In this document: positions 25,536 through 36,094 of the stretch, one piece after another
Numbering within the stretch: the stretch's first letter is position 1
How the letters are laid out: each line of letters starts with the position of its first letter
Source: Tamarix chinensis
Taxonomy: Eukaryota > Streptophyta > Magnoliopsida > Caryophyllales > Tamaricaceae
Length of the DNA stretch: 64,000 bases
Assembly (NCBI GenBank): GCA_030549775.1
Contig: CM060177.1
Coordinates: forward strand, 63,242,638-63,306,637
Direction of reading: 5' to 3'
Position numbers and translations under genes: made by a program
The notes under the pieces: generated by a model
Told to the model about the DNA's origin: nothing
The model's input: only the letters and a program-made list of their open reading frames with translations
Databases searched by the model: none

Positions 25536-26260
25536 TGTAATACCCCATATACAAAAACCCTAAATATAAATTAAAAATTAAGTGTAATTAGTTATAATAA
25601 TTATTTAAGGATTTTATATGTTAAATTTATTATTTCTATGTATATTATTATGGTGTATTATATATATAAATTTAATTAAGTTAAAATTTTTATAGGATTT
25701 GGGTTATTAGTTTTAACCATAGTTGGAACCCCAATGAGTATCTATTTTACCAAGGAACCCTAATTATGCTAATAAGATGTTTTTTTTTTCTCATTTCATC
25801 TTTCCTTATTATCACCCCTAAATTATTAATAGTTTTGACCTTCTACATTTCTTTTTCCAGTCACAATTGTCTCCCTTACACCATCTTTCCCCTTAAGTGA
25901 GCTTTACCCATAATCACCTGCCATGTCTTGCTTGACTTGCAACATTCATGCAATAGTCCATTTAATCATGTTTTCTCTTATTTTGTGTTTTTCCTTTAGA
26001 TTGATAGCCTAAACCGTTTTATTTATTCTTCTCCATTCTCCTTATATTTTATTATCATTCAAACCAACGATCAACATCTTCATCATTGCTGCACGTAGCC
26101 ACCAACAACCTCAAAGCACCACCATTTTCCCTTAAAAACCATGAGCACTAGCTCCCCATTAGTGTCCCTCATCATTAACCAACTATCACCACCTCAAACC
26201 ATTTCTTTTACTTTCTCTTATCATGATCTACTTGTGTTTTATTGAGGTGAAAGACCATGC
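25536..26260 (+). mobile_element. LTR-like sequence, TGTAATACC type, copy 2
   Basis: It starts TGTAATACCCCATATAC at 25536 and is collinear with 13810-14510 through shared blocks (GGTGTATTATATATATAAATTT, CCATAGTTGGAACC, CATGTCTTGCTTGACTT, GTCCATTTAATC, CACCATTTTCCC). Both copies begin directly next to Copia relics. The true right end could lie further downstream. The two plus-strand frames at 26223-26792 (112 and 68 codons) resemble no known family. Confidence 0.5.
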
Positions 26261-28038
26261 ACCCCCACACATCCCAGTCGTGCCCCTCTTGAATGAACGT
26301 CACACAATCTCCTGTATAGCCCTACACACTTCGCACACTCAATCTATGTACATCCCATACTCTCAACCTATGCATGGAAATTCATTTGATCTTCTCCTCA
26401 TGCATAATTGTGCTTATCACACCGTCATCATTCCTTCTTCCTTAGCTTCGACTAGTATTACCTTTCTTTCCCTTTTTGCTATGGCAAGGAACACAAAGCC
26501 TCCCTCCGATAACACCAACAACTATTATTTCCTCTCCCATAGCTACAAAAATAATCACTAAAACTCCCCCTATCAATGGCAACTAATGTTGGTCTCTCCC
26601 CTAGCAATGGAAACATGTGTCATTGATCCCCTCATTACAGTGGTAACAACTGCCATCGTCTCCCCTTTGCTATGTGAGAATCCACCATTGCCTCCCCTAT
26701 CCTATGTGAATCAATGCCTCTATATGAATTTTTTTCTTTATGACTTGGTGAAACTTCTTCTCTCTAGTAACATAGAGACCTCTTGCTATTAGGCCCTTGA
26801 AAATGAGTTTCTCCCATCATTGTACTCATGTTGTGTTGTTTCCTTAATTTTCATTTGCCTTGGTTATTTTCTAAACTTTTTCTTAAGATAATTTTTATTA
26901 ATATTAGTTATTTTTGTGTTACCATAGATGCTAAAATAGATTTTGTTGGGTGTTTTTTTCTTAGGTAATCCTCAAATTATCATGGAGAAGATGGTTTTGT
27001 ATGCTTTTGTGTAGCTTAGATTTAGGTAAATCCAATCATTCATGAGATGATAGAATTTGTATACAAGCATGATAGGTTGATTATATCTAGAATCATATTA
27101 GGGTTTTATATTTTGTAAATGCTATGAAATATATGTGTAAATTGATAAACGATAACATATGCATGTCTAAAGTTTTGCTAGAGTTTTAACTTTCCCAAGA
27201 TATTATATTCATGCTACATTAATCATTCAATGGTTATCATTTCATGTGTAGATAGAGTTAATATAAATAACATTCAATTATTCATTCATGATTAGGTTTA
27301 AAACACAATAACTACTACTTTCATGTTCTAGGGTAAAAAAGCTATCTTACATGAACTATGATGATAATAACCAATTTAAATGTTGTATCATGCTAAAAGT
27401 ATTTATATATGTGTTGCATGATATATATGATAGCTTAGAAACATAGGATTAAATTTTTTACACATTATTTAGTAAATGCATGCTCAAGGGAACATACTTT
27501 CGATCACTAAATCTTTATGTGCTAAAATAATGTAAATCATTATCTTTTAACCGTTTCATGAAAAACTCTCATTATAATAATCTTTGGCATAAAATTAGAT
27601 AATAATGGTGAAATTATGGTTTTAAGGGAATTTTTTTTTTTATCATTTTCAACCTAATGTACCAAATGTGAATAATTAGATATGAGATGGCATTAGACTT
27701 GTGATAGGCTCACCTTAGTGTTTCCTTTGGCTTTAAGATAGACTAATAACCTTAGGATTTACTCTAATAATTATAAATAGAGGAAAAAATGATTAAGCAT
27801 GAAAAATTGGAAATATTATGATATGTGTGATATTTGTGATCACATCATAAATCATTAATACTTAAATGATCATCAAAGTTTCAAACAAACCACGTAAAGA
27901 TAAACGGTTGAAAATTCAAATAAAAATCTAAAAATAAGAAATAAAAATCCTTTTCTCTATAATTTGAGTGCTATTATTTTTGGAATACAATAAATATGTC
28001 AAAATCAATGTTATCAAAACTAAGTTGGCATATAAAAC
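26261..28038. other. No recognisable gene
   Basis: AT-rich sequence downstream of the LTR-like copy. The open frames are short and composition-driven. Nothing matches a transposon domain or RNA gene that I know. Part may be the 3' portion of the adjacent LTR. Confidence 0.4.
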
Positions 28039-28726
28039 TGATGCGGGAGCAGAGTTGCATAACACGACACTCACTAAGATGGTTACGCTACTCCACGTAG
28101 ATGCATGGACATGGAGGTGCATGCACAAATTTCTTTAGTTAGCATAAAGTTTATTATTAATTCATTTATTATTATTTTTATTTTGAGTCAAATAAGGTTG
28201 TTAGTAGCTAGATCATTTAATATCTTCTAGCTAGTCTTAAGTCATTTATTATTATTATTTTTATTTCGAGTCAAATAAGGTTGTTAGTAGCTAGATCATT
28301 TAATATCTTCTAGCCAGTCTTAGGGAATTCAATGTTTCTAGGAAATATTAGTGGCAAGATTATTGTAATCTTTGAAGGGAGGCTCGGCAACTTTTGGCTA
28401 TTTAAAGCCATAGAAACCAAGAGAAAGAACACAATTTGAATGAGAAGAAAAACCTTAAGCTTGCTTAAACCCGAATTCTGTGTGGATTCATCTCGTAACA
28501 AGTCGAATATGTGTGAACGATTTGTTTTGAAAAACTTTAATCTTTATTTCTGTGTGGCTTAAAGATTAATCTATTTTGTTTTAAAAAACTATAATCTTTA
28601 TTTCTGTGTGGCTTGAATATTAATCTATCCTTCTATTTTTTTTTACTTCGCTAACTCTATTTTTTTCCACCAAAAACCATCGTTTATCTTACACCCAAGC
28701 CCTAGACTCTAACCGTACACGCATCA
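28039..28726 (+). repeat. 5' LTR of gag-only element B
   Basis: 688 bp, TGATGCGGGAGCAG...CGTACACGCATCA, with TGATGCG/CGCATCA terminal inversion. It holds two ~80-bp U3 repeats (28155-28322), a small inverted repeat AAGATTA-TTG-TAATCTT near 28355-28371, and two copies of a TTTATTTCTGTGTGGCTT segment (about 28543-28620). It differs from the 3' LTR by roughly 10% over the first ~120 bp. Confidence 0.85.
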
Positions 28727-28729
28727 ATT

Positions 28730-28742
28730 TGGTATCAGAGCC
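28730..28742 (+). promoter_or_regulatory. Primer binding site, initiator tRNA-Met
   Basis: TGGTATCAGAGCC lies 3 bp after the LTR end GCATCA. It is the standard complement of the 3' end of plant initiator tRNA-Met, used to prime minus-strand DNA synthesis. Confidence 0.9.
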
Positions 28743-29184
28743 ACATGATTCATCCTTCCTTAAGGTAATTCACTTTCCTAGGCTTTGAATTCCACTCATG
28801 AAGAATCATTAAGAATCATCAAGATTTCATTCAAGATCCTACATTCATAAGTCCGTAGCACATCTTCATCCTTTGTTTGAAGATATTCATCCTTTATAGT
28901 ACATCTTCAACCAAGAACTTCATCAAGATCTTGATAAACATCATCAAGATTCAATTAAAGTTGAAGATTGTCATTTCTCTTATTTTTCTTCTTCCATGCT
29001 CCACATATATACATTGATAATTTCCATTGTTTTAAGTGTTGTGAGATTACACACACATAAAAACATTTCTCCTTGAGTGATATACTCAACCCTAGCATAC
29101 AATGCTCCTTTTCATTCGTTGGTTTTCTCTCAATTTACAAAACTTCATTCGATCACCGTGAGTTAAACCCTAGTGTGTGCAACA

Positions 29185-30560
29185 ATGGAAAATTCAGAAT
29201 TTATGAAGTCCATCCTTGATGCCATCAACATTCAATTTGAAAAGCTTGAAATAAAAATGGAGAATATGATGGAAGAACAAAATGATAGGGTTGAAGGCAT
29301 GATGAGGTGAGCCATTGAATCAAGAGGAGGTCATTCGAATAAAAGACTTGAATATGTTGAAGAAGACTCAAGTCCATCTTCAAGCACGCATAGTCAAACA
29401 AGAAGAAGGCAAGAGCATGGTGAAGATAAGGGTTTGAAGGTTGATTTTCTAGAATTTCATGGAGAGTTAGATGCAGAGACATTCATAGATTGGATGCACA
29501 CTATGGAATCCATCTTTGAATTTAAAGAATATAATGATCATATGAGATGTAAGTTGGCAACTCTTAAACTTTGAAAATTTACAAGAATTTGGTTTGATAA
29601 TCTCAAGATATCAAGGGAAAGAGATGGCAAGCCAAAGATCAAGTCATGGGAGAAATTGAAAAAGCACATGAAGAAAAAATTCATCCCAGGAGAATTTGAG
29701 CAAGACAACTTCATCAAAATGATGACATTGAAGCAAGGGAATTCAAGTGTGGAAGAATATATAAGGAAATTGAAAAGATATCATTGATATGTGATGTACA
29801 AGAGAGGAAAGAACAAACTTGTGCAAGATATCTTGGAGGATAGAATTTCAACATTAGAGATAAAGTTGAAGGTTCTCTATATGATACACTTGAAGATGTG
29901 ATCAAGCTTGCTATATAATTTGAAAGGCAACTCAAAAGGCCTAAGGTATTCTACAAACCTTCCTCTTCCTTGTCGAATGAAGCAACATCATCTTTGACTT
30001 TTATGCCATCAAATTCTAGCATTATCATAGAAGAAAAAGATCTTAAGCCACGCATGGAGAAGTATAAAGTTAAGGAGATTGAAGGTAAAAGTAGACAATG
30101 TTTTAAATGTAGAGATTATGGTTATTATTCTAAAGAGTGTCCTAATCAAAGAGTTATGATCTTAAGAGAAATTGAGAAGATTAAAAGGGAAGAAAAGGAA
30201 AGTGTGAATGAGGAAGAAAATCAAGTATGTAATGATGAAGACAATCATGCTATTACTAACATTAAAGTGGAAGAAGGACAACCAAGTTTTTACATGCATC
30301 ACGTTGATTATGTGGAGAATGATGTACATTATTATCCCATGGTTTCCTTGTGTTTTTATGGAGCAAATTTTATCATGGAATCCTTGTATCATTCGAAGCA
30401 AATTGAAGAAAACAACATGGTGAGTTCGAAGGTGTATAATGTGCATGAAGACATATGTGATGTGAAGAAGCAAATGAACCATAATGCACCCCATGCATTC
30501 AGTTTATGTTCATTGATGTGCGCATATGAAGATCCAATATCAAGGCTTAAGAGGCATTAG
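29185..30560 (+). pseudogene. Ty3/gypsy-type gag relic of copy B
   Basis: ATG 29185 opens a Gag with an N-terminal helical stretch (IQFEKLEIKMENMMEEQNDR), a Ser-rich linker, LKVDFLEFHGELDAETFIDW (about 29430-29490), the Retrotrans_gag core (29560-29830), and a zinc knuckle CFKC..YGYYSKEC (about 30100-30141) with its His replaced by Tyr. An acidic linker and a C-terminal region with MHHVDYVENDVHYYPMVS and HSKQIEE..MVSSKVYNVHED follow, resembling no protease. Defects are a TGA at about 29311, a TGA at about 29572, a 1-base loss near 29770, and a TAG at about 29840. The last 196 codons are open to TAG 30558. Without these breaks it would be about 458 codons. No pol follows. Confidence 0.8.
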
Positions 30561-30584
30561 AGGATTTTCAAAGATAACTTTAGT

Positions 30585-30698
30585 GTGAAGGAGATATTCA
30601 AAGAATACAAGGACAAGTATCACATTGAAGAATATGTCCTTTGGTGTTTGTTATTCCTCCTCAAAGTTGTGAATTTGAGGACAAATTCAAACCAACCC
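30585..30698 (+). other. Tail of the gag-only internal region
   Basis: The frame continues past the gag stop as VKEIFKEYKDKYHIEEYVLWC and runs through the purine tract into the 3' LTR (63-codon frame 30585-30776). Copy A reads the same region with Trp at the gag stop position. This is a remnant of the C-terminal coding or spacer part, not a separate gene. Confidence 0.5.
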
Positions 30699-30706
30699 GG
30701 AGAGAA
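30699..30706 (+). promoter_or_regulatory. Polypurine tract of gag-only element B
   Basis: GGAGAGAA sits immediately 5' of the 3' LTR TG. The matching tract in copy A is GGGGAGAA at 16063-16070. This is the expected plus-strand primer position. Confidence 0.75.
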
Positions 30707-31114
30707 TGATGTGGGAGCAGAGTCGCATGACACGACACCAACTAAGATGGTTACGCTACTCCACGCAGATGCATGAACATGGAGGTTCATGCATGGGCTG
30801 CATGCAACGTTCTTTAGTTAGCGTAACGTTTATTATTAAGTCATTCATTATCATTTTTATTTCGAGTCAAATAAGGCTGTTAATATCTAGATCATTTAAT
30901 ATCTTCTAGCTGGTCTTAAGTCATTTATTATTATTATTATTTTGAGTCAAATAAGGTTGTTAGTAGCTAGATCATTTAATATATTCTAGTTAGTCTTAAG
31001 TCATTTATTATTATTATTTTTATTTTGAGTTAAATAAGGTTGTTAGTAGCTATATCATTTAATATCTTTTAGCTAGTCTTAAGTCATTTATTATTATTAT
31101 TTTTATTTTGAGTC
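30707..31114 (+). repeat. Truncated 3' LTR of element B (plus arm of the palindrome)
   Basis: It starts TGATGTGGGAGCAG and contains four U3 repeat units of 80-84 bp (unit starts about 30835, 30916, 30996, 31079). It stops after GAGTCAA in the fourth unit, before the R/U5 sequence seen in the 5' LTR. Confidence 0.85.
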
Positions 31115-31536
31115 AAGATTACAATAATCTTGCCACTAATCTTTCCTAGAATCATTGAATTCCCTAAGACTAGCTAGAAGATATTAAATGATCTAGATAC
31201 TAACAACCTTATTTGACTCGAAATAAAAATAATAATAAATGACTTAAGACTAGCTAGAAGATATTAAATGATCTAGCTACTAACAACCTTATTTGACTCG
31301 AAATAAAAATAATAATAAATGACTTAAGACTAGCTAGAAGATATAATTGATCTCGCTACTAACAACCTTATTTGACTCGAAATAAAAAATAATAATAAAT
31401 AACTTAATAATAAACGTTACGCTAACTAAAGAAAGTTGCATGCATCCCATGCATGCACCTCCATGTTTATCTATCTGCGTGGAGTAGCATAACCATCTTA
31501 GTCGGTGTCATTTCATGCAACTCTGCTCCTGCATCA
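31115..31536 (-). repeat. Inverted LTR segment (minus arm of the palindrome)
   Basis: The reverse complement of this 422-bp block begins TGATGCAGGAGCAGAG, passes three U3 repeats and ends ...GGCAAGATTATTGTAATCTT, exactly the order of the 5' LTR. The join to the plus arm lies at TCAAGATTAC, with 2-4 nt of overlap between the two parents. Copy A has the same join, truncated at 16572. Confidence 0.9.
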
Positions 31537-31692
31537 ATCATTGTGTTAAGGTTTCAATAATTGATTTATATTAATTCATAAATTAATAATTATAGGTTGA
31601 AACCATTTATAAAATAAATGGCACTTTCGATAAAGTAAGAGAAATTAGAATGTCAAACTTAATGTATATGTCACCTAAAGTAAACACTCCAA

Positions 31693-31911
31693 TGCTCTGT
31701 TTGATTCTAATAAAGTTGTAAGAAAAGAAAATTAAAATTAAAATACCTTCTTTCAAACTTTTCTTAAATAAAAATCAAATAACCAATATTTAATAATTTT
31801 ATTCATCACTCTATTTCTATCTCACTTTCTTATGTAAACCAAACAAAAAAAAATATTTTTCTCTTAATTTTCTTTCATTTCTTTAAAATTTTTCGAGAAT
31901 CAAATGGAGCA
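31693..31911. mobile_element. Small MITE-like element
   Basis: 219 bp with imperfect terminal inverted repeats: TGCTCTGTTTGATTCT at the left and the complement of TGCTCCATTTGATTCT at the right. Both ends continue into AAGAAAATTAA-like sequence. The TIR resembles PIF/Harbinger (Tourist) GGGC..GTTTGG ends. A clean TTA/TAA target duplication is not visible, so the superfamily is tentative. Confidence 0.6.
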
Positions 31912-33673
31912 TAATAGTTATTGTATTAAGATACAACACCTTACCTTTTAGCGTATGTCTAATGAGCACATTTTATACATGTTAGATTAGTAACTAAAAC
32001 AAGCTATCATGGGCACCCCATATCATATGTGTAATGATTATTTAAGAGGAAAAAAACTATTTGTTCACACGACGACAATGATGATGGCCACATCAAAGTT
32101 GTATACATAATATATATAAAGATATACTAGTATAATTATTAAAAAAAAACTAGTTTTTCATATTAGCATTCATATATTTTTTTTAAAGTGTAAAAAAATA
32201 ACACAACCCATAATCTAAAAATCACAAATAAAACTGAAATAACATAAAGTGGTCAAAGGGATAAAATTAAATGTGTGGGAAGATATGAGAAATGTAGTTT
32301 CTAAAAAAGCCCCATTAACTTTTCTAAAATCAAAAAACCTTTTTTTTACTATATTAACTAAAGTGTAATAATCAATTGATTTATTTAATAATAATAATAA
32401 TAAATAAGTAAAATTGGCTGGAGTATTCATGATCACTAAAGTCTTGATAAATTCATTAAAGACATTAAACTATTACAAGTAAATTCATAGAAAAAGCTAG
32501 ATAAAAAATAATAATCAAAATGCATAATATTAGAGCAAATATTTAGGTATCATGTATTTACTAATGCAGGCCATATTTTTTCCATATTTTGGATTTGATT
32601 CATATTACCTTCTATATATATATATAACATATATTAGATCAAATAGAGTTTCAAAGAGCACTGTCGAGAGAATTTTGACTTTATTTTCATTATTTCTAAG
32701 CCATTAGGGTTATTTTGTTATAATTATTTAGTTAATTGCTGTAATTGACGAATTGAATATCACACTACGTTTCTACATTTGCAATCCCTGAAATTCTTTC
32801 TTTCTTTCCTTTCTTTCTTTTATTTAGTTCATATTTTTTTATCATGTTTAATGCAGTTCTAATTATTGATTTAATTAATTGAGTTTTTGATTTTGTGTAG
32901 TTTAATTTATTCTTTATTATTTTGTTTCTCTATATTTATTAAAGTTATGATTTTTATGTGTTTAGATTCTACGTATACTAGTTTTATCAATATACTAAGC
33001 TAGATTAGTATATAGGGTAGGTGGATAATTAATGGTCATGGGATAATTAATCGTTGAGATGTGAATTGAATTTAATTGTTATTATATTTTTGGTCAGATT
33101 AATAACTAAGTTTAATGATCACTGATCTAAGATTTGTATTTTATTATCTAGCTTGATCACCTAATAATTTGAGTGCCAAGCAAATGTTGATCCGTAATTG
33201 TTAACATATACATGTGCAAGTATCAAATATGTTATTGATTTAATCCATGTTCATTAATCTTTAGAATTACATAATTTAAGATTGTAATTATGGTTCTAGT
33301 TGTTCCCTAATCGTTAAAGCTACTATTAATTAAATTAAAAGATCTTATCCTACGTTATTAATTGGTTATACAATAAATCATGAATAGATCTTGGTTTATT
33401 TTTATAAGGGGATGTTAAAAGATGGATAAGTTAACTTTAGGTAATCATTTTAATCAATGATCGATTGATATCTCTATATTGAATATGTCCTCTGACCCCT
33501 ATTATTCCATTATTGTTTTTCAGTTATTATTTCAATTGCTAGTTTTTATTCTTTTCATTATTAGTTATTAGTTTTCCTTATTGGATAACTAGTGGAATTT
33601 ATATGATAATAGAAATATATGAATTAGATTACTATTTTTATGGAATCGACCCCTACTCATTGTTTACTAATTG
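31912..33673. other. AT-rich; 32.6-33.67 kb resembles the 3' part of a Tat/Athila-type LTR
   Basis: 31912-32600 shows nothing recognisable. 32640-33670 has the pyrimidine-rich and ATTAATT-rich character of Tat LTRs and ends TGGAATCGACCCCTACTCA near 33640-33660, similar to the end of the block at 36050-36090. The TGTAACACCCC sequence starts at 33674. No genes. Confidence 0.35.
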
Positions 33674-34319
33674 TGTAACACCCCTATTTGTTACTACTAA
33701 AAAAATTTGTTTCAAAACACTACAAAAGTGGGAAAAAAACTAAACGTACTTAAGAAAAATAGGGTGCTACCATCACACCTAACATAGGATAGATGTCAAC
33801 TACCTATCACGTATTAGATGATATGTTGAGAAACTAAACTTATCAAAATAAAAGTAGAGTGCTCAAGAAACACAATATATACATAGTAAATAAAATTTTC
33901 ACTAAGCAGGACCTTGACATACCCTAAATATTCAAATACATAAAGGAGATTAAACTAAAGTATAAGATTACAATGATAGAAAGCAACCATATGGCGTAGC
34001 CCCAAATCCTGGTCCATTGAGGACAAAAAAAAGACTCTTAATATCCACGCTCTCAAGCCGCAAGCTCAAAATGAGATAGGCCTATACCGTGGATTAAAAA
34101 AAAAACAGTACGTGGTCCTTTACTCATGGAAAGGAGCAGGTAACCGAACAAAGGGATACATCAGTATGCTTCGTACTGAGTAAGCTAAGTTACCAAAGTT
34201 ACCTTCTCAACAAAATTGACAAGCATATAAGGTCCTAGCATAATATAGAGGTCAAACTAAAAATATATCATGTTTATGCCATATAATTAGATATACATAT
34301 TGTATCATGGTCATATTAA
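33674..34319 (+). mobile_element. Ty3/gypsy-type LTR, TGTAACACCCC start, left part
   Basis: It starts TGTAACACCCCTATTTG at 33674 and shares its first ~40 bp (TTACTACTAAAAAAATTTGTTT) with the solo LTR at 8736. Further in, CATCAGTATGCTTCGTACTGAGTAAGC (34160-34186) corresponds to GATCAGTACGCTACGTATTGAGTAAG in the solo LTR. It is interrupted at 34320 by a different LTR-like block; sequence of the same general type seems to resume at about 36095. Confidence 0.55.
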
Positions 34320-36094
34320 TGAGTTCATATTTTGACATATTTTATACTCCTTTAATCTTAGTTGTTGGTATTTTACTTAATTAATATATGTGAATAATTA
34401 TGATTTTATGCTTAAGTGATAATAATTGCATAAATTTTATTATTTGAGCTAAAATGATATAAATGATATAAATTAAATAAATTTAGAATATAAGATTATA
34501 TATTAATTTCTATAATCTTATTTTGTAGGTAATGTATAAGTGAAAAAAAATTATTTGGCCTTTGGACCAACTGTCCAAGGACTAAAGGCCTGAAGGCCTA
34601 GCAACAAAAGAGATGATTGGGAGAAGAAAAAATTATAAAGAGATCGACAACAACAATAAAAGGAGGACACACGATACAAAACAAAAAAAGAGAGGAGTAA
34701 TGTGGGAGGAAAAAAAAGAAAAAAGAACATTAGCAAGATTGAGTGGGGGCAGTATAAAAAAATAAAGAAAAAGGAGATTCAGAGGATGTGTAATGGAGAG
34801 AGAAAAAGAAGAATTCAAAGCCGGGCAGAAGCACATGAGAGAGGGGTGACAGGGTAAAAAAGTAGCAGCTTCCAAGCATAGAAAGCCTAGCACAGTTAAC
34901 CATAGAGAGGAGGCTACATGGAAAACGAGAAAGGCACAAACAAAAAAGAAAGACAAGACATAAGAGAGAGAAGGAGGGCTGATGGCAGTCATCCGAAAGA
35001 GCCAGTGAAGCACAAGAAGATGAAAAAAAAGAGAACAAAAAAAAAGTAAAATGGCACATAATTTTAAGCCCATACGAGAGAAGAAAAAGAAAAGGGATAT
35101 CGAAAATTTTGTATTAGATGAAATTAATCAATTTTTTTATCTGAATAAATTTTTTGATCTTTAATCCATAATTAATTCTGATTATTTCTTTCTCTATTTT
35201 TAATTTATATTTTTGATATATATTTCTGTGTAATTAATTGAACCATTATGATTGGCTGAATTTTATTGATGAGGAATATACTGAAACACTAGATTATGGT
35301 TTGAGAGATCATATTATTTTTCTTTCTTTCATAAGATTGTTCTTTGACTCTATTTTAATTGTTATCGTTTATATATATAATTTTGTCAAGTATAATTTAT
35401 ATGGTGCATGCTTTTTTCTAGTTTTCTCATATGATTATTTGCTTTCTAGGTGGCCATATAAATATGCTAGAATTTATATGTATAAATTGCAGGTAGGTTA
35501 GACAACAGTTCACCTAATAGTTTTGTGATTCTAGCCGAAGTAGTAAAACATTTAGATATGTGTGGGTTAAAGAAGAGAAATACAACTAAACATGCTTAGT
35601 GTATTAGTTTGGGTACTTAGATTGACATCCTTCTAGTTATACTTAATGCATTAAATCTAGTTAAATATAGGAGTTGCTTGTTACTACTATACTGCTAGTA
35701 TTTAATATGATTAATATTGGCGTTTTATCGTATTAATTTATTTAATATAGTAATATAAGGTGTACAGACCTACTTTTGGCGTAAGACTTGGTAAATCTCT
35801 TTCTTATGATTAAATATTTACTGAGAAATTATTACTACATTTTGACCTAATCTAGTGGTGGATTTCGATTTTCCTAGCATATTTATCATATTTATGATTA
35901 TCCATTATTTTTATTATTTTATTTCATTTATTACTTTTATTATTTTATATTTAACAATCCTATTAGTGTTTTTCTTATTTATTTTTTTGTGTGATTTATT
36001 GCTATTTTTATTATTTTTGAGCTAGTTAAATAGAGGTGGGCCCTCTCAATCTTAGGTATAGGATGATACCCTTATTTTACCAGTACTACAATTG
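34320..36094 (+). mobile_element. LTR-like block nested in the TGTAACACCCC LTR
   Basis: It starts TGAGTTCATATTTTGACA at 34320, a form common at the start of plant Tat-type LTRs, and ends near GGATGATACCCTTATTTTACC...TACTACA (about 36060-36092). A purine-rich segment (34560-35060) gives long Phe/Ser/Leu-rich minus-strand frames that are shadows. A matching target duplication is not clear, so exact ends are uncertain. No coding domain is present. Confidence 0.4.

Larger units (their letters stand above)
28039..31536 (+). mobile_element. Gag-only LTR retrotransposon, copy B, with palindromic 3' end
   Basis: In order: 5' LTR 28039-28726, tRNA-iMet primer site 28730-28742, leader, gag relic 29185-30560, tail frame, purine tract 30699-30706, 3' LTR start at 30707. 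The 3' LTR runs through four ~80-bp U3 repeats and is then replaced, from about 31115, by an inverted copy of the first ~420 bp of the same LTR. That copy ends GCATCA at 31536, so the unit begins TGATGC and ends GCATCA. R and U5 are absent from the 3' end. No protease, RT or integrase is encoded. Flanks AAAAC (left) and ATCAT (right) do not match, so there is no simple target duplication. The internal content is about 2.0 kb. The organisation fits a TR-GAG-like non-autonomous element that was later rearranged. Confidence 0.8.

Noticed and set aside
26223..26792. 112- and 68-codon frames as possible host exons
   Set aside because: No recognisable domain, start context or splice evidence; adjacent to and partly within LTR-like sequence.
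34551..35073. Minus-strand frames of 61-146 codons rich in Phe/Leu/Ser
   Set aside because: Antisense of a purine-rich LTR-like segment; overlapping frames with no conserved motif.
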